Counted from the stretch's first letter, positions 17,090 through 32,033 are shown. The stretch is DNA of 64,000 bases from Pseudomonas weihenstephanensis (GCF_001043055.1 NZ_JYLF01000006.1:186001-250000); one strand, 5' to 3'. Numbers and translations are program-made. Notes: a model not told the origin generated them from the letters alone.

Positions 17090-18559
17090 TTAGCCCATAA
17101 GGCCCAAGGTTGCGCGTTGTACAAGTTCCAGCATCGGCTGCGGGTACACGCCCAGGAAGAACACCAGTACCGAAACTGCCAGCAGCATGACGCCGCCTGC
17201 TTTCTGCTCCCAGTTCAGCGGAGCGTCGTGGCGATGCAATTTTGGTTCAACCAGATACAGGGTCACCATCACACGCAGGTAGTAGAACACGCCGATGGCG
17301 CTGCCCAGGATCAAGGACGCTACCAGCCACCATTGATGAGCCTCAACACCTGTCGCGATGATGTAGAACTTGCCGATAAAGCCTGCGGTCAGCGGGATGC
17401 CGGCCAGCGAGAGCATCATCACGGTCATCACCGCGGTCAGGTACGGACGGCGCCAGAACAGGCCGCGGTACTCGTACAGCGCATCGGCGTCACGGCCTTT
17501 GTACGGCGAGGACATCAGGGTGATCACACCGAATGCACCCAGGCTGGTGAGCACGTAGGTGATCAGGTACACACCGATGGCTTCCATGGCCATGCCTTTG
17601 CTCGCCACGAGGGCGATCAGCAGGTAGCCGAAGTGAGCGATGGAGGAGTAACCCAGCAGACGCTTGAGGTTGTTCTGGGTCAGGGCCAGCAAGTTACCAA
17701 ACAGGATCGAAGCAATCGCGATCACGGTCAGCACATCGCTCATCACCCCCGTCGTGGCCGACGGAGTGATTTGGAACAGACGCACCATTACCGCAAACAC
17801 GGCCACTTTCGACGCAGTCGCCAGGAACGCAGCCACTGGTGCCGGAGCACCTTCGTACACGTCCGGCGTCCACAAGTGGAAAGGTACCAGCGACAGTTTG
17901 AATGCCAGGCCGACCAGCATCATGCCAAGACCCAGCTGGGCCAATGGCGCAGGTACGCCAGTGGCTGCCAGAGCCTGACCGATACCGCTGAAGCTCAGGC
18001 TACCGGCTTCGGCGTATAGCAAAGCCATACCAAACAACAGGAACGCAGAACCGGCGGCCGACAGCACCATGTACTTGATACCGGCTTCCAGCGAACGCTT
18101 GTTGAAGAAGGCATAAGCCACCAGACCGTAAACCGGCACCGACAGCAGCTCCAGGCCGATAAACAAACCAGCCAGATGCTGTGCGCTGACCAGAACAATA
18201 CCGCCGGTCGCAGCCAGCAGCATGAGCAGGTACAGCTCTTCGCGATTGCCCGGATAACCCGTGCCGCCTTCGCCCAGGTAGGCGTGAGCCAACGTGACAC
18301 AGGCCAACGTCGCGGCCAGAATCAGCCCGATGTAGAGATAGGCGAAGTTGTCCATCATCAACAGCGGGGTGACTGCCAGTGGCGCGACTTTCAACGCCGG
18401 GAAAATCGACAGCAGGGCCAGGTTAAGCCCCGCCACCGAGAGCAGGAAGGTTTGCGAGTGGTTGCGGCGCCACGCGATTGCCAGCATCACCACCACAACG
18501 GTGAGGCTGGTAATCAGCAGCGGAGCAAGCGCGATAAAGTGTTGGATCGTGAATTCCAT
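17090..18559 (-). CDS. nuoN: NADH-quinone oxidoreductase subunit N
   Basis: The 489-residue membrane subunit is one of three antiporter-like proton-pumping subunits of complex I (with NuoL and NuoM). I set the start at [15 protein letters not shown] (18559), seven bases after the nuoM stop; the longer frame overlaps nuoM without support. About 14 membrane helices are evident. The discontinuous-helix region [23 protein letters not shown] contains the conserved lysine of the proton channel. Confidence 0.97.
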   Translation of the reverse strand: MEFTIQHFIALAPLLITSLTVVVVMLAIAWRRNHSQTFLLSVAGLNLALLSIFPALKVAPLAVTPLLMMDNFAYLYIGLILAATLACVTLAHAYLGEGGTGYPGNREELYLLMLLAATGGIVLVSAQHLAGLFIGLELLSVPVYGLVAYAFFNKRSLEAGIKYMVLSAAGSAFLLFGMALLYAEAGSLSFSGIGQALAATGVPAPLAQLGLGMMLVGLAFKLSLVPFHLWTPDVYEGAPAPVAAFLATASKVAVFAVMVRLFQITPSATTGVMSDVLTVIAIASILFGNLLALTQNNLKRLLGYSSIAHFGYLLIALVASKGMAMEAIGVYLITYVLTSLGAFGVITLMSSPYKGRDADALYEYRGLFWRRPYLTAVMTVMMLSLAGIPLTAGFIGKFYIIATGVEAHQWWLVASLILGSAIGVFYYLRVMVTLYLVEPKLHRHDAPLNWEQKAGGVMLLAVSVLVFFLGVYPQPMLELVQRATLGLMG

Positions 18560-18566
18560 AGCGCTC

Positions 18567-20099
18567 TTACCGGGCCGAAGCGAGTTGAGTGAAGGCGGTG
18601 CCGATCCATTGCTGCACGCCATTCATGGTGGCAGCCGAGGTATCGAGGAACGGTTGTGGGTACACGCCGATGAAAATCAGCAGTACCGCCAGACCGAGCA
18701 CCATGATCAGTTCACGTGCATCCATACCGGCCAGTACAGCGTCCGATTTGGAAGGGCCGAAATAGGCGCGGTGAATCATGATCAGCGAGTAGACCGAACC
18801 AAACACCAGACCGGTCGTTGCAATCGCCGTGACCCAAGGGAAGTGTGCAAACGAGCCCATCAGAATCAGGAACTCACCGACGAAGTTACCGGTGCCCGGC
18901 AAGCCCAGCGAAGCGGCCGCGAAAAACAGACTGATGGCCGGCAAGTAAGCGATCTTGGACCACAGTCCACCCATTTCACGCATGTCGCGGGTGTGCAGAC
19001 GTTCGTACAGTTGACCGCTGAGGATAAACAGCGCGGCTGCCGAAACACCGTGGGCCAACATCTGGATCACCGCGCCTTGAAGGGCCAGCAGGCTACCGGA
19101 GTAGATACCGATCAGTACAAAGCCCATGTGCGAAACGCTGGAGAAAGCGATCAGACGCTTGATGTCGGTTTGTGCGAAGGCCAGGAACGCACCGTAGAAA
19201 ATCCCGATCAGACCCAGGGTCATGGCAATCGGCGCAAACTCGGCCGACGCATTCGGGAACAGCGGTAAGGCAAAACGCAGCAGACCATAGGCAGCGGTCT
19301 TCAACAGGATACCGGCCAGATCGACCGAGCCTGCGGTAGGCGCCTGTGCGTGAGCATCCGGCAGCCAGGAGTGGAACGGCACAACCGGCAGCTTCACGGC
19401 AAAGGCAATGAAGAAGCCGAGCATCAGGATGTACTCGGTGGTGAGCGACATCTTGGTTTTTAACAACTCGGCGTAGCTGAAGGTAATGACGCCGGTGTTG
19501 TTGAAGTTGACCAGTACCAGGCCCAGGATCGCCACCAACATGATCAGACCTGAGGCCTGAGTGAAGATGAAGAACTTGGTGGCGGCGTAGATACGGGTTT
19601 TCTTGCCGTCGGATGAACTGTGACCCCAGAGCGCAATGAGGAAGTACATCGGTACCAGCATCATTTCCCAGAAGAAGAAGAACATGAACAGGTCGATGGC
19701 GAGGAACACGCCCACTACACCGCCCAGGATCCACATCAGGTTCAGGTGGAAGAAGCCCACGTGACGCTGAATTTCTTTCCAGGAGCACAACACCGACAGC
19801 ACACCGAGCAAGCCGGTGAGCAGGATCATCAGCAGCGACAGGCCATCGAGTGCCAGGTGCACACTGATGCCGAAGCGTTCGATCCAGGTGTGCTGGAACT
19901 CAAGCGCCCAGGTCGGAGCGACGCCGGGGTTGGGTGCCAGTGAATAGTTACCTTGAGACCACAGCCAAAGGCCGAGGGCAAGTTCAAGGGACATGGTCAG
20001 CAATGCAATCCAGCGGGGCAGGGTGGAGCCGAAACGCTCACCCAGCCAGCACAGGAGGCCGCCGATAAAGGGGATCAGGATTAGCCAAGGCAGAATCAT
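18567..20099 (-). CDS. nuoM: NADH-quinone oxidoreductase subunit M
   Basis: The 510-residue antiporter-like membrane subunit of complex I has about 14 helices. Conserved segments are [15 protein letters not shown] (channel glutamate) and [23 protein letters not shown] (channel lysine and quinone-oxidoreductase signature). It lies between nuoL (38-base gap) and nuoN (7-base gap). Confidence 0.97.
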   Translation of the reverse strand: MILPWLILIPFIGGLLCWLGERFGSTLPRWIALLTMSLELALGLWLWSQGNYSLAPNPGVAPTWALEFQHTWIERFGISVHLALDGLSLLMILLTGLLGVLSVLCSWKEIQRHVGFFHLNLMWILGGVVGVFLAIDLFMFFFFWEMMLVPMYFLIALWGHSSSDGKKTRIYAATKFFIFTQASGLIMLVAILGLVLVNFNNTGVITFSYAELLKTKMSLTTEYILMLGFFIAFAVKLPVVPFHSWLPDAHAQAPTAGSVDLAGILLKTAAYGLLRFALPLFPNASAEFAPIAMTLGLIGIFYGAFLAFAQTDIKRLIAFSSVSHMGFVLIGIYSGSLLALQGAVIQMLAHGVSAAALFILSGQLYERLHTRDMREMGGLWSKIAYLPAISLFFAAASLGLPGTGNFVGEFLILMGSFAHFPWVTAIATTGLVFGSVYSLIMIHRAYFGPSKSDAVLAGMDARELIMVLGLAVLLIFIGVYPQPFLDTSAATMNGVQQWIGTAFTQLASAR

Positions 20100-20137
20100 G
20101 ACGGGCTCAATTCCTTTCGCAAAGTCGAAGGTTCATA

Positions 20138-21987
<1,850 letters not shown>

Positions 21988-21991
<4 letters not shown>

Positions 21992-22296
21992 CCGCGCATC
22001 TCACTGGCAGCATCGATATCAAGCGTGTGGAAGCGGCGATACAGTTGCAGCAGGATCGCCAGGCCAATACTGGCCTCGGCCGCTGCCAGGGTGATCACCA
22101 GGATGAACATCACTTGCCCATCCGGCTGCGCCCAACGTGCACCCGCCACAATGAACGCCAGTGCAGCGGCGTTCATCATGATTTCCAGACTCATCAACAC
22201 GAAGAGAATATTACGGCGAACCATCAGTCCAACCAGACCGAGGCAGAACAGGATGCCCGCGACTGCGAGACCATGTTCGAGAGGTATTGATGGCAT
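21988..22296 (-). CDS. nuoK: NADH-quinone oxidoreductase subunit K
   Basis: The 102-residue subunit has three membrane helices. Two conserved membrane glutamates of the proton path are visible (in [10 protein letters not shown] and [10 protein letters not shown]). The gene is tightly packed between nuoJ (1-base gap) and nuoL (4-base overlap). Confidence 0.97.
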
Positions 22297-22297
22297 G

Positions 22298-22801
22298 TTA
22301 TTGCTCCTTCGCCTCAGTGCGGCCCAAGTGGAACGCCGTCACGGCTGCGGCAAGCAACAGCATCGAGGCGAGTTCGACCACTAGCAGATACGGGCCGAAC
22401 AGGCTGACGCCCACGGCTTTTGCATCGATGGTGGTTTGACCGATTGCGGCACCGCTCGACTGGGCGAACAGCACGTACAGCAGTTCGGCCAGCAGGATGG
22501 CGGACAGAATGCTCGGTCCGACCCAGATACCGGGCTTGAGCCAATGGCGCTCCTGAGTCACCGAGGCCGGGCCTTGGTTGAGCATCATCACCACAAACAC
22601 GAACAGCACCATGATGGCACCGGCGTAGGCGATCACTTCGAGCACACCGGCAAAGGGTGCACCGAGGCTGAAGAATGTCATCGCCACGGCAATCAGCGAA
22701 ATAATCAGGTAGAGCAGGGCGTGCACAGGGTTGGTGTTGGTGATCACGCGTAGCGTGGACACGACAGCGACACCCGATGCGAAATAGAAAGCGAATTCCA
22801 T
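22298..22801 (-). CDS. nuoJ: NADH-quinone oxidoreductase subunit J
   Basis: The 167-residue subunit has five membrane helices. The third helix, [20 protein letters not shown], carries the pi-bulge region that moves during complex I coupling. It begins [14 protein letters not shown] nine bases after nuoI. Confidence 0.97.
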   Translation of the reverse strand: MEFAFYFASGVAVVSTLRVITNTNPVHALLYLIISLIAVAMTFFSLGAPFAGVLEVIAYAGAIMVLFVFVVMMLNQGPASVTQERHWLKPGIWVGPSILSAILLAELLYVLFAQSSGAAIGQTTIDAKAVGVSLFGPYLLVVELASMLLLAAAVTAFHLGRTEAKEQ

Positions 22802-22810
22802 CGTTCTTCC

Positions 22811-23359
22811 TTAAGGCAGCAAGCTCTTCACGTTGATCGGTTCAGCTTCGTTCTGAGCAGCACCTTTCGGTTTGCCCTCAACGGCCATGCCCGCAACACG
22901 ATAGAAGTTGTAATCAGGGTTCTTGCCCGGCCCTGCGATCAGCAAATCTTCTTTTTCGTACACCAGATCCTGCCGTTTGAACTCGGCCATCTCGAAATCC
23001 GGTGTCAACTGGATCGCGGTGGTCGGGCAGGCTTCCTCACACAGGCCGCAAAAAATGCAGCGTGAGAAGTTGATGCGGAAAAACTCCGGGTACCAACGGC
23101 CATCTTCGGTTTCGGCTTTTTGCAGCGAGATGCAGCCCACCGGGCACGCGACGGCGCACAGGTTGCAGGCTACACAGCGCTCTTCGCCGTCCGGGTCGCG
23201 GGTCAGGACAATACGGCCACGGTAGCGCGGAGGCAGATAGACCGGCTCTTCGGGGTATTGCAGCGTGTCACGCTTGCGGAAGGCATGGCCAAACACCATC
23301 ACCAAGCTGCGAAGCTGGGTGTAGGTGCCATGCACGATGTCAAACAGATACTTGAACAT
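22811..23359 (-). CDS. nuoI: NADH-quinone oxidoreductase subunit I
   Basis: The 182-residue peripheral subunit binds two [4Fe-4S] clusters (N6a, N6b) through [15 protein letters not shown] and [15 protein letters not shown]. It passes electrons from NuoG towards NuoB. The N-terminal segment is amphipathic and touches the membrane arm. Confidence 0.97.
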   Translation of the reverse strand: MFKYLFDIVHGTYTQLRSLVMVFGHAFRKRDTLQYPEEPVYLPPRYRGRIVLTRDPDGEERCVACNLCAVACPVGCISLQKAETEDGRWYPEFFRINFSRCIFCGLCEEACPTTAIQLTPDFEMAEFKRQDLVYEKEDLLIAGPGKNPDYNFYRVAGMAVEGKPKGAAQNEAEPINVKSLLP

Positions 23360-23371
23360 GGGTCTCTATCC

Positions 23372-24379
23372 TCACTGAACCGCGCCGGCAGGCGTGTTCA
23401 ACAACACGACTGCGGCGGTCACCAGCAAATTGATCAGGGTCAGCGGCAGGCAGAACTTCCAGCTGAAGTCCATCACTTGGTCATACCGTGGGCGCGGAAT
23501 AGAAGCGCGCAGCAGGATGAAGATCATGATGAAAAACGCGGTCTTCAGGGCGAACCAGATAAACGGAATCTGCGGCAGGATGCCGAAAGGCCCGTGCCAG
23601 CCACCGAAGAACAAAGTCACCAGCAATGCCGAGATCAACACGATCCCGATGTATTCACCGACGAAGAACATGCCCCATTTCATGCCGGCGTATTCGATGT
23701 GGTAACCATCGGCCAGTTCCTGCTCGGCTTCTGGCTGGTCGAAAGGGTGACGGTGAGTCACGGCCACGCCAGCGATGAAGAAGGTCAGGAAACCGAAGAT
23801 CTGCGGAATGATGAACCACAGGTTCTGCGCTTGGTATTCAACAATGTCGCGCATGTTGAACGAGCCTACCTGCACCACGATGCCCATCAGCGCCAGGCCC
23901 ATGAACACCTCGTAGGACACGGTCTGTGCCGAGGCACGCAAGGCGCCCAGCAGGGCAAACTTGTTATTGCTTGACCAGCCGGCGAACAGCACCGCGTACA
24001 CCGACAGACCGGCCATGGCGAAGAAGAACAGGATGCCGATGTTCAGATCCGCCACACCCCAGGTCGGGGTGATCGGGATGATCGCGAAGGCAATCAGCAA
24101 GGCGCTCATGGCCACTACCGGTGCCAGGGTGAAAATCACCTTGTCGGCGAACGGCGGCGTCCAGTCTTCCTTGAAGAACATCTTGATCATGTCGGCGGCG
24201 ATCTGGAACGCGCCGAACGGGCCCACGCGGTTAGGACCGTAACGGTCTTGCCACAGGGCCAGCAGACGACGTTCAACCCAACTGAGCAGCGCGCCGCATA
24301 CGACAACCGCCAGCAGAATGACCACGGCTTTGACCACCGATATGATCGCGTCGATTACTTCAGGCGTGAACCAGGTCAT
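23372..24379 (-). CDS. nuoH: NADH-quinone oxidoreductase subunit H
   Basis: The 335-residue membrane subunit forms the quinone chamber with NuoB and NuoD. Conserved loops are [20 protein letters not shown] at the N-terminus and [19 protein letters not shown], rich in the carboxylates of the E-channel. Its start overlaps the nuoG stop by 4 bases. Confidence 0.97.
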   Translation of the reverse strand: MTWFTPEVIDAIISVVKAVVILLAVVVCGALLSWVERRLLALWQDRYGPNRVGPFGAFQIAADMIKMFFKEDWTPPFADKVIFTLAPVVAMSALLIAFAIIPITPTWGVADLNIGILFFFAMAGLSVYAVLFAGWSSNNKFALLGALRASAQTVSYEVFMGLALMGIVVQVGSFNMRDIVEYQAQNLWFIIPQIFGFLTFFIAGVAVTHRHPFDQPEAEQELADGYHIEYAGMKWGMFFVGEYIGIVLISALLVTLFFGGWHGPFGILPQIPFIWFALKTAFFIMIFILLRASIPRPRYDQVMDFSWKFCLPLTLINLLVTAAVVLLNTPAGAVQ

Positions 24380-27090
24380 TGGGCTGCCTCCTGCAAACCG
24401 TCAACGGTAAGGCCAAAGATCGCAGGCGGGATACCGGCAAGCCCGACAGGCAATGCCACCAGACCCGCACCCAACTCGTCATTAATGCGCAGGGGCAGAC
24501 GCAGGGTCACACCGGCAACGTTAAGGCTGAGCAGGGCGCCATCGTTGACACCCAGGCGGTCGGCTTCAGATTTGGCCAGTGCAATGTAAGCGGCCGGGAT
24601 GCGTTCCTGAACAGGTGCGGCTTTGGACGAGTTTTCTTCGCTGCCCAGCAGGTGGAAGAACGGCACCACTTGCCAGCTGCCACGTGCCGGGTTGAAAGCG
24701 CCCGGAATGTTGGCGCACCAGTTCAGTGAATCACCTGTGCTTTCGATCAGGCGGGTGCCCGGGTCGCCTGCACGGATATGCCCACCGACTTCATCCTGGA
24801 ACTTGTTCCACGCTTGTGGCGAGTTCCAGCCCGGCGACCAGGCGAACGGCACTTGCTGGCGCGGTTCGACGGAGCCTGAGTAACCTTCCATCGAGAACGC
24901 GAACGCGGTGTCCGGGTCTTGTGGGGTACGCGGCTCGTGCACACTGATGTTGGCGCGCATCGCGGTGCGGCCGCTATAACGCAGCGGTTCGCGGGCCAGT
25001 TTCATGCCCTTGATGCGGAATGCAGCGGATGGCGCTGCATCGACGATGCGGGCCAGTTCAGGTGTGCTGGCTGCCGTGGCTTGCGTGACGTGGTCGAGCA
25101 GGGTCCAGTCAACCGGCTTGTTCAGCAGGGTACTGCGCAGGGCATGCAACCAGCGCCAGCCTTCGTGGACCAAAATGTTGGCGTCCAGGTAAGTCGGGTC
25201 GAAGACCTGGAAGAAGCGCTGGGCGCGACCTTCCTGGCTGACCAGAGTGCCGTCGCCTTCAGCAAAGCTGGCCGCTGGCAGTACCAGATCGGCACGGTCG
25301 GTGGTGGCGGTCTTCTGGTGGTCGGCAACAATCACGACCTTGGCAGCGTCCAGTGCAGCATTGACTTTGACCGCGTCAACGCGGGTGAACAGATCGTTTT
25401 CCAGCACCACGATGGCGTCGGCGTTACCGTCGATCACCGCTTGCAGGGCGGCGTCTACCGAGTCGCCCCCTAGCATGGCCAGGCCGAGGCTGTTGGCTTC
25501 CGGCACGATCAGGCTGATAGAACCGGCCTTTTCGCGCAGGTGCAAGGCTTTGGCGATGTTGCCTGCGGCTTCGATCAGGGCGTTGTTGCCCAGCGAAGTA
25601 CCGGCAATGATCAGCGGGCGTTTGGCGGCGAGCAGGGCGTCGGCAATACGCTTGGCCAGCTCCAGCGCCTCAGCGTCCAGACCGGTAACGGCCGGTGCGC
25701 TGGCATCGATGGCATGAGCCACGGCAAAACCGATGCGCGCCAGATCGTCCGGTGCCGCATGCACGCACTCTTCAGCCACGTCATCGAGTTTGGTTTCAGC
25801 CAGGCTCGCGATAAACAGCGGGTTCAGCGCGTGCTGACCGATGTTCTTCACGGCGGCGTCGAGCCAAGGCTGAACGCGCATGGCATCGGCCATTTCTTCA
25901 GCTTTGCCCTTCACCGACTGACGGACCGACAGCGCCATACGGGCAGCGGTTTGCGTCAGGTCTTCGCCCAGTACGAACACGGCGTCGTGATCTTCGATCT
26001 CGCGCATGTTCGGAACAGGCAGCGGGCTGTCTTTCAATACTTGCAGCACCCGGCGAATGCGCGCCAGCTCACCGGCTTCGATGCCTGAGTAGAAGTGTTC
26101 GGCGCCGACCAGCTCGCGCAACGCGTAGTTGCTTTCGAGGCTGGCGCGTGGCGAGCCGATACCGACAATGTTGCGCCCGCGCAGCAGGTCAGCGGCTTTA
26201 TCCAGCGCAGCGTCGAGGCTCAGCTTGGTGCCGTCGGCCAGGAGTGGCTGACGTGGACGGTCGGTACGGTTGACATAGCCATAGCCAAAGCGGCCGCGGT
26301 CACACAGGAAGTACTGGTTGACCGAGCCGTTGAAGCGGTTTTCGATACGGCGCAATTCACCATAACGCTCGCCGGGGCTGATGTTGCAGCCGCTGGAGCA
26401 ACCGTGGCAGATGCTGGGCGCGAACTGCATGTCCCACTTGCGGTTGTAACGCTCGGAGTGGGTTTTGTCCGTGAACACGCCGGTCGGGCAGACTTCTGTG
26501 AGGTTGCCCGAGAACTCGCTTTCGAGCACACCGTCTTCAACGCGACCGAAGTACACGTTGTCGTGGGCACCGAACACACCGAGGTCAGTACCGCCTGCGT
26601 AGTCTTTATAGAAGCGCACGCAGCGGTAGCAGGCAATGCAGCGGTTCATTTCGTGGGAAATGAACGGGCCGAGTTCCTGGTTCTGGTGAGTGCGCTTGGT
26701 GAAGCGATAACGGCGCTCGTTGTGGCCGGTCATCACGGTCATGTCTTGCAGGTGGCAGTGACCGCCTTCTTCGCACACAGGGCAGTCGTGCGGGTGGTTG
26801 GTCATCAGCCATTCGACGACGCTGGCGCGAAACACTTTCGCCTCTTCGTCTTCGATGGAAATCCAGCTTCCGTCAGTGGCCGGGGTCATGCAGGACATGA
26901 CGATACGACCACGGGTGTCGTTTTCGTCGGTGTATTGCTTGACTGCACACTGGCGGCAGGCGCCAACACTGCCCAGGGCAGGGTGCCAGCAGAAATACGG
27001 AATATCGAGTCCTAGCGACAGACAGGCCTGTAACAGGTTGTCTGCCCCATCGACTTCGAGCTCTTTGCCGTCTACGTGGATAGTGGCCAT
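24376..27090 (-). CDS. nuoG: NADH-quinone oxidoreductase subunit G
   Basis: The 904-residue subunit is the largest of the hydrophilic arm. The N-terminal ferredoxin-like domain binds N1b ([15 protein letters not shown]); then come the N5 ligands ([12 protein letters not shown]), the N4 ligands ([24 protein letters not shown]) and a further four-cysteine motif ([10 protein letters not shown]) for the off-path N7 cluster found in the E. coli type. The rest is a molybdopterin-oxidoreductase-like fold without molybdenum. A 132-base gap precedes it, the widest inside the operon. Confidence 0.97.
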   Translation of the reverse strand: MATIHVDGKELEVDGADNLLQACLSLGLDIPYFCWHPALGSVGACRQCAVKQYTDENDTRGRIVMSCMTPATDGSWISIEDEEAKVFRASVVEWLMTNHPHDCPVCEEGGHCHLQDMTVMTGHNERRYRFTKRTHQNQELGPFISHEMNRCIACYRCVRFYKDYAGGTDLGVFGAHDNVYFGRVEDGVLESEFSGNLTEVCPTGVFTDKTHSERYNRKWDMQFAPSICHGCSSGCNISPGERYGELRRIENRFNGSVNQYFLCDRGRFGYGYVNRTDRPRQPLLADGTKLSLDAALDKAADLLRGRNIVGIGSPRASLESNYALRELVGAEHFYSGIEAGELARIRRVLQVLKDSPLPVPNMREIEDHDAVFVLGEDLTQTAARMALSVRQSVKGKAEEMADAMRVQPWLDAAVKNIGQHALNPLFIASLAETKLDDVAEECVHAAPDDLARIGFAVAHAIDASAPAVTGLDAEALELAKRIADALLAAKRPLIIAGTSLGNNALIEAAGNIAKALHLREKAGSISLIVPEANSLGLAMLGGDSVDAALQAVIDGNADAIVVLENDLFTRVDAVKVNAALDAAKVVIVADHQKTATTDRADLVLPAASFAEGDGTLVSQEGRAQRFFQVFDPTYLDANILVHEGWRWLHALRSTLLNKPVDWTLLDHVTQATAASTPELARIVDAAPSAAFRIKGMKLAREPLRYSGRTAMRANISVHEPRTPQDPDTAFAFSMEGYSGSVEPRQQVPFAWSPGWNSPQAWNKFQDEVGGHIRAGDPGTRLIESTGDSLNWCANIPGAFNPARGSWQVVPFFHLLGSEENSSKAAPVQERIPAAYIALAKSEADRLGVNDGALLSLNVAGVTLRLPLRINDELGAGLVALPVGLAGIPPAIFGLTVDGLQEAAQ

Positions 27091-27222
27091 GGTTCAAAGA
27101 TCTTCGTTGGCCCGGTGTCAGCGGGCGTGGCTAATGGAATCTTGTTATGCGTTCGAAGCAACCCAGCCTTACGGCGTTATCGAACGATCAGAGAGCGGCA
27201 CGGACCGCCCTCAGTCAGAGCG

Positions 27223-28578
27223 TTACGCGCCGATAACAATCGGGCGTGCCAGAGGCGGAACACCGGGGGTTGCTTGCGCAATACCGGCTTCAAACTCTGG
27301 ACGGAAGTACTTGATCGCGCTGCCCAAAGGCTCCACGGCACCCGGTGCGTGTGCACAGAACGTCTTGCCAGGGCCGAGGAAGCCGACCAGACCCAGCAGG
27401 GTCTCGATATCGCCGGGCTGACCTTCGCCGTGCTCGATTGCCATCAGCAGCTTGACGCTCCAGGGCAGACCATCACGGCAAGGGGTGCAGAACCCGCACG
27501 ATTCGCGCGCAAAGAATTGTTCCATGTTGCGCAGCAAGGACACCATGTTGACGCTGTCGTCGACGGCCATCGCCAGACCGGTACCCATTCGGGTGCCGAC
27601 TTTAGCAATACCACCGGCGTACATTTGTGCGTCCAGGTGTTCAGGCAGCAAAAAGCCCGTACCGGCGCCGCCTGGCTGCCAGCACTTGAGCTTGAAACCG
27701 TCGCGCATGCCACCGGCGTAATCTTCGAACAGCTCGCGTGCAGTCACGCCGAACGGCAGTTCCCACAGGCCGGGGTTCTTCACTTTGCCGGAGAAGCCCA
27801 TCAGCTTGGTGCCGTGGTCTTCGCTGCCTTCGCGGGCGAGGGATTTGTACCAGTCAACGCCGTTGCCGATGATGGCCGGTACGTTGCACAGGGTTTCAAC
27901 GTTGTTCACGCAGGTGGGCTTGCCCCATACGCCCACAGCAGCCGGGAATGGCGGCTTGGAACGCGGGTTGGCGCGACGGCCTTCGAGGGAGTTGATCAGT
28001 GCGGTTTCTTCGCCGCAGATGTAACGCCCCGCGCCGGTGTGCACGAACAGTTCGAAGTCAAAGCCCGACCCTAGAATGTTCTTGCCCAGCAGGCCTGCTG
28101 CTTTGGCTTCTTCGACGGCGCGGCGCAGGTGTACGGCGGCAGTGGTGTATTCGCCACGCAGGAAGATATAGCCGCGGTAGGTTTTCAGCGCACGGGCACT
28201 GATCAACATGCCTTCGATCAGCAGATGGGGCAGTTGCTCCATCAGCATGCGGTCTTTCCAGGTGTTGGGTTCCATTTCATCGGCGTTACACAGCAGGTAA
28301 CGGATGTTCATGGATTCGTCTTTGGGCATCAGCCCCCACTTCACGCCTGTGGGGAAGCCCGCACCGCCGCGACCCTTGAGGCCGGCGTCTTTCACGGTCT
28401 GGACGATATCGTCCTGAGCCATGTCGGCGAAAGCTTTGCGCGCAGCGGCGTAACCGTCTTTGGCCTGGTATTCGTCGAGCCACACAGGCTCGCCGTCGTC
28501 ACGCAGGCGCCAGGTCAACGGGTGGGTTTCTGCCGAACGCTTGATCAGGTTGGCAGGGCCGAAAGAAGTCAGGCTCAT
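27223..28578 (-). CDS. nuoF: NADH-quinone oxidoreductase subunit F
   Basis: The 451-residue subunit holds the NADH site, FMN and cluster N3. The glycine-rich [17 protein letters not shown] binds NADH/FMN, and [12 protein letters not shown] supplies N3 ligands. The start overlaps nuoE by 4 bases. Confidence 0.97.
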   Translation of the reverse strand: MSLTSFGPANLIKRSAETHPLTWRLRDDGEPVWLDEYQAKDGYAAARKAFADMAQDDIVQTVKDAGLKGRGGAGFPTGVKWGLMPKDESMNIRYLLCNADEMEPNTWKDRMLMEQLPHLLIEGMLISARALKTYRGYIFLRGEYTTAAVHLRRAVEEAKAAGLLGKNILGSGFDFELFVHTGAGRYICGEETALINSLEGRRANPRSKPPFPAAVGVWGKPTCVNNVETLCNVPAIIGNGVDWYKSLAREGSEDHGTKLMGFSGKVKNPGLWELPFGVTARELFEDYAGGMRDGFKLKCWQPGGAGTGFLLPEHLDAQMYAGGIAKVGTRMGTGLAMAVDDSVNMVSLLRNMEQFFARESCGFCTPCRDGLPWSVKLLMAIEHGEGQPGDIETLLGLVGFLGPGKTFCAHAPGAVEPLGSAIKYFRPEFEAGIAQATPGVPPLARPIVIGA

Positions 28579-29072
28579 GGGTAGCCCTCCAGCAACGTGG
28601 CGACGCCAGCAGGCTGCACGTCACCGAATGTGTCGTCGTCGATCATCAACGCCGGCGCCTTGTCGCAGTTGCCCAGGCAGCACACCGGCAGCAGCGTGAA
28701 GCGCCCGTCCGCAGTGGTTTGGCCCAGGCCGATGCCCAGCTTGCTCTGGATTTCGCCGACCACCGACTCGTGGCCGCCGATGTAGCAGACCATGCTGTCG
28801 CATACACGGATGATGTGGCGGCCCACCGGCTGGCGGAAGATCTGGCTGTAGAACGTGGCCACGCCTTCAACGTCGCTGGCCGGAATGCCCAGCAGTTCGC
28901 CAATGGCGTACACCGCGCCGTCCGGCACCCAGCCGCGCTCCTTCTGAACAATCTTCAGGGCTTCGATCGACGCTGCGCGTGGATCTTCGTAGTGATGCAT
29001 CTCGTGCTCGATGGCCGAGCGCTCGGTTTCGCTCAGGGCGAAACGGTCTGTCTGGATAAGCGTGCTGTTCAT
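28575..29072 (-). CDS. nuoE: NADH-quinone oxidoreductase subunit E
   Basis: The 165-residue thioredoxin-like subunit binds the [2Fe-2S] cluster N1a through CDSMVC and CLGNC. It pairs with NuoF in the NADH-dehydrogenase module. Two bases separate it from nuoCD. Confidence 0.97.
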   Translation of the reverse strand: MNSTLIQTDRFALSETERSAIEHEMHHYEDPRAASIEALKIVQKERGWVPDGAVYAIGELLGIPASDVEGVATFYSQIFRQPVGRHIIRVCDSMVCYIGGHESVVGEIQSKLGIGLGQTTADGRFTLLPVCCLGNCDKAPALMIDDDTFGDVQPAGVATLLEGYP

Positions 29073-29074
29073 GC

Positions 29075-30859
29075 TTAGCGGTCCACGTCGGCCATAACGA
29101 AATCGATACTACCCAGGTACGCAATCAAGTCCGCGACCATTTCACCTTTGATCACCGAAGGGATCTGTTGCAGGTGCGGGAAGCTTGGGGTGCGAATCCG
29201 GGTGCGGTAGCTCATGGTGCCGCCATCGCTCGTCAGGTAATAACTGTTGATGCCCTTGGTCGCTTCGATCATCTGGAAGGATTCGTTGGCCGGCATGACC
29301 GGGCCCCACGAAACTTGCAGGAAGTGTGTGATCAAGGTCTCGATGTGCTGCAACGTGCGCTCTTTGGGCGGCGGCGTGGTCAGCGGGTGATCCGCCTTGT
29401 ACGGGCCTGCTGGCATGTTGCGCATGCACTGCTCGATGATTTTCAGGCTCTGGCGCATTTCTTCGACACGCACGATGCAACGATCGTAGGCATCGCCATT
29501 GGCCGCCAGCGGGACTTCGAATTCGAAGTTTTCGTAGCCGGAGTACGGGCGCGCTTTACGCAGGTCGAAGTCGCAACCGGTCGAACGCAGGCCAGCACCG
29601 GTGACGCCCCATTCCAGGGCTTCTTTGGTGTTGTAGGCGGCAACGCCGATGGTGCGGCCACGCAGGATGCTGTTGTCCAGAGCGGCTTTTTGGTATTCGT
29701 CCAGACGCTTTGGCATCCAGTCGATGAACTCTTTGACCAGGCGTTCCCAGCCGTTTGGCAGGTCGTGGGCAACGCCGCCGATGCGGTACCAGGCCGGGTG
29801 CAGACGGAAACCGGTAATGGCTTCGATCACTTTGTAGGCGCGCTGACGGTCGGTGAAGGTGAAGAACACCGGGGTCATGGCGCCTACGTCCTGGATATAA
29901 GTCCCCAGGAACAGCAGGTGGCTGGTGATGCGGAAGAACTCGGCCATCATGATGCGGATGGTGTCGACCCGATCCGGCACCTTGATCCCGGCGAGTTTCT
30001 CGACCGAGAGCACGTACGGCAGGTTGTTCATCACGCCGCCGAGGTAGTCGATACGGTCGGTGTACGGGATGAAGCTGTGCCAGGACTGGCGCTCGGCCAT
30101 TTTTTCGGCACCACGGTGGTGGTAGCCGACGTCAGGCACGCAGTCGACGATTTCTTCGCCGTCCAGTTGCAGGATGATGCGGAAGGCACCGTGAGCCGAA
30201 GGGTGGTTCGGGCCCAGGTTGAGGAACATGTAGTCCTCGTTTTCGCCGGAACGCTTCATGCCCCAATCTTCAGGACGGAAGCGCGCGGCTTCTTCTTCCA
30301 GCTGCACTTTGGCCAGGGTCAGGCTGTACGGATCGAATTCTGTGGCACGGGCCGGGAAGTCCTTGCGCAGCGGGTGACCTTCCCACGTCGGTGGCATCAT
30401 GATGCGCGACAGGTGCGGGTGACCTTTGAAGTCGATACCGAACATGTCCCAGACTTCACGCTCGTACCAATTGGCGTTCGGCCAGATGCTGGTGATGCTC
30501 GGCACGCTCAGGTCGGTTTCGGACAGCGCCACTTTGATCATCACGTCGCTGTTACGCTCCAGCGACATCAAGTGGTAGAAGACAGTGAAGTCTGCGCCTG
30601 ATGGCAAGCCCTGACGCTTGGTACGCAGACGCTCGTCCACACCGTGCAGGTCATAGAGCATGACGTAAGGTTTTGGCAGGTTGCGCAAGAAGGTCAGGAC
30701 TTCAACCAGTTTGGCGCGGGTAACCCAAAGCACCGGCATGCCGGTGCGCGTGGCCTGGGCGGTGAACGCCTCGGGGCCAAAACGGGTATTGAGTTCGACA
30801 ACCACATCTTGGTCGTCAGCCTTGTAAGGCGGGATGTACAGAGCGGAGCCTGTAGTCAT
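29075..30859 (-). CDS. nuoC: NADH-quinone oxidoreductase fused subunit C/D
   Basis: The 594-residue fusion joins NuoC (about 1-185) to NuoD (about 210-594), as in other pseudomonads and E. coli. NuoC shows the family segment [18 protein letters not shown]. NuoD has [15 protein letters not shown] and [12 protein letters not shown], which line the quinone-binding cavity. I prefer ATG 30859 ([17 protein letters not shown]); a TTG 24 bases upstream is in frame, and neither has a strong ribosome-binding site. The symbol nuoCD is also used. Confidence 0.96.
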   Translation of the reverse strand: MTTGSALYIPPYKADDQDVVVELNTRFGPEAFTAQATRTGMPVLWVTRAKLVEVLTFLRNLPKPYVMLYDLHGVDERLRTKRQGLPSGADFTVFYHLMSLERNSDVMIKVALSETDLSVPSITSIWPNANWYEREVWDMFGIDFKGHPHLSRIMMPPTWEGHPLRKDFPARATEFDPYSLTLAKVQLEEEAARFRPEDWGMKRSGENEDYMFLNLGPNHPSAHGAFRIILQLDGEEIVDCVPDVGYHHRGAEKMAERQSWHSFIPYTDRIDYLGGVMNNLPYVLSVEKLAGIKVPDRVDTIRIMMAEFFRITSHLLFLGTYIQDVGAMTPVFFTFTDRQRAYKVIEAITGFRLHPAWYRIGGVAHDLPNGWERLVKEFIDWMPKRLDEYQKAALDNSILRGRTIGVAAYNTKEALEWGVTGAGLRSTGCDFDLRKARPYSGYENFEFEVPLAANGDAYDRCIVRVEEMRQSLKIIEQCMRNMPAGPYKADHPLTTPPPKERTLQHIETLITHFLQVSWGPVMPANESFQMIEATKGINSYYLTSDGGTMSYRTRIRTPSFPHLQQIPSVIKGEMVADLIAYLGSIDFVMADVDR

Positions 30860-30934
30860 GGTTTTTTTATCGCTTTCGTTCAACGTAAAGAATGAAGCCA
30901 GTGTCTCGTTCTAATAAATAGACGCGGGGCTGGA

Positions 30935-31609
30935 TCAGACTTCGTCGGGGCTGCGCAGGTTAGTGACCTGAATACGCTGTTCGCGGCGCTGTTCCTTTTG
31001 CGATGGCATCTCGGCGCGGTACACGCCTTGTTCGCCAACGACCCAGGAAAGTGGGCGACGCTCCTGGCCAATCGACTCTTGCAAAAGCATCAAGCCTTGC
31101 AGAAAAGCTTCAGGGCGGGGTGGGCAGCCGGGTACGTAAACGTCCACGGGCAGGAACTTGTCGACCCCTTGAACCACGGAGTAGATGTCGTACATGCCAC
31201 CGGAGTTGGCGCACGAACCCATGGAAATAACCCATTTAGGTTCAAGCATTTGCTCGTAGAGACGCTGAATGATCGGCGCCATCTTGATGAAGCAGGTACC
31301 GGCAATCACCATGAAATCCGCCTGACGCGGCGATGCCCGGATCACTTCGGCGCCAAAGCGCGCGATGTCGTGGGGCGCCGTGAAGGCGGTGGTCATTTCC
31401 ACGTAGCAGCACGAAAGGCCGAAGTTGTACGGCCACAGGGAGTTTTTACGCCCCCAGTTGACCGTGCCGTTCAGCACGTCTTCAAGCTTGCCCATGAAAA
31501 TGTTTTTGTGGACTTGATCTTCTAACGGATCGGCAACGGTTTCCCGTGTGCCGATCGGGTACTGCTCGTTAGGAGCGTCCGGGTCGATCCTGGTAAGTTC
31601 GTATTGCAT
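30935..31609 (-). CDS. nuoB: NADH-quinone oxidoreductase subunit B
   Basis: The 224-residue subunit binds the terminal cluster N2 with the adjacent pair in [10 protein letters not shown] plus later cysteines ([20 protein letters not shown]). It hands electrons to quinone. Start ATG 31609 has GAGG eight bases upstream; the TTG two codons earlier is less likely. Confidence 0.97.
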   Translation of the reverse strand: MQYELTRIDPDAPNEQYPIGTRETVADPLEDQVHKNIFMGKLEDVLNGTVNWGRKNSLWPYNFGLSCCYVEMTTAFTAPHDIARFGAEVIRASPRQADFMVIAGTCFIKMAPIIQRLYEQMLEPKWVISMGSCANSGGMYDIYSVVQGVDKFLPVDVYVPGCPPRPEAFLQGLMLLQESIGQERRPLSWVVGEQGVYRAEMPSQKEQRREQRIQVTNLRSPDEV

Positions 31610-31619
31610 CGCCAAAGCC

Positions 31620-32033
31620 TCATTGTTTCAGCTTGGCCTGTCGCTTACGACGAGCTTCTGGCGCCCAATCAAGAGCACCCACCCGAAATAGGTAGACAAG
31701 GCCTGCCAACAGAATTGCTATGAAAACGAGAGCTTCGACGAATCCGGTCCAGCCGCTTTCGCGTACAGACACAGACCAGGCAAAGAGAAAGAGGGCTTCG
31801 ATATCGAAGATCACGAACAGCATCGCGACCAGATAGAATTTGGCTGAGAGCCGCAAGCGGGCGCCACCGGTAGGTAGCATGCCGGACTCGAACGGTTCGT
31901 TTTTGCTGCGGCCCCAGGCTTTTGACCCAAGGAGGCTGGAGACGCCAAGCATGAAGGCGCAAAGGCCGACAACGCCGAGAAGGAAAATGGCAAAGCCCCA
32001 GTTATGGGCTATGAGTCCTGTCGCTTCGGGCAT
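31620..32033 (-). CDS. nuoA: NADH-quinone oxidoreductase subunit A
   Basis: The 137-residue first subunit of the operon has three membrane helices and the conserved loop [32 protein letters not shown]. Start at 32033 ([14 protein letters not shown]) matches relatives; the frame extends 26 codons upstream into the leader and is not used. Confidence 0.96.
   Translation of the reverse strand: MPEATGLIAHNWGFAIFLLGVVGLCAFMLGVSSLLGSKAWGRSKNEPFESGMLPTGGARLRLSAKFYLVAMLFVIFDIEALFLFAWSVSVRESGWTGFVEALVFIAILLAGLVYLFRVGALDWAPEARRKRQAKLKQ

Noticed and set aside
17117..18019. 300-codon open frame on the plus strand opposite nuoN
   Set aside because: It is a shadow of nuoN: His/Gln/Arg-rich composition, no start context, no recognisable domain, and a well-supported gene on the other strand.
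29168..30601. 477-codon open frame opposite nuoCD
   Set aside because: Antisense shadow of an intact, conserved gene; the sequence resembles no family.
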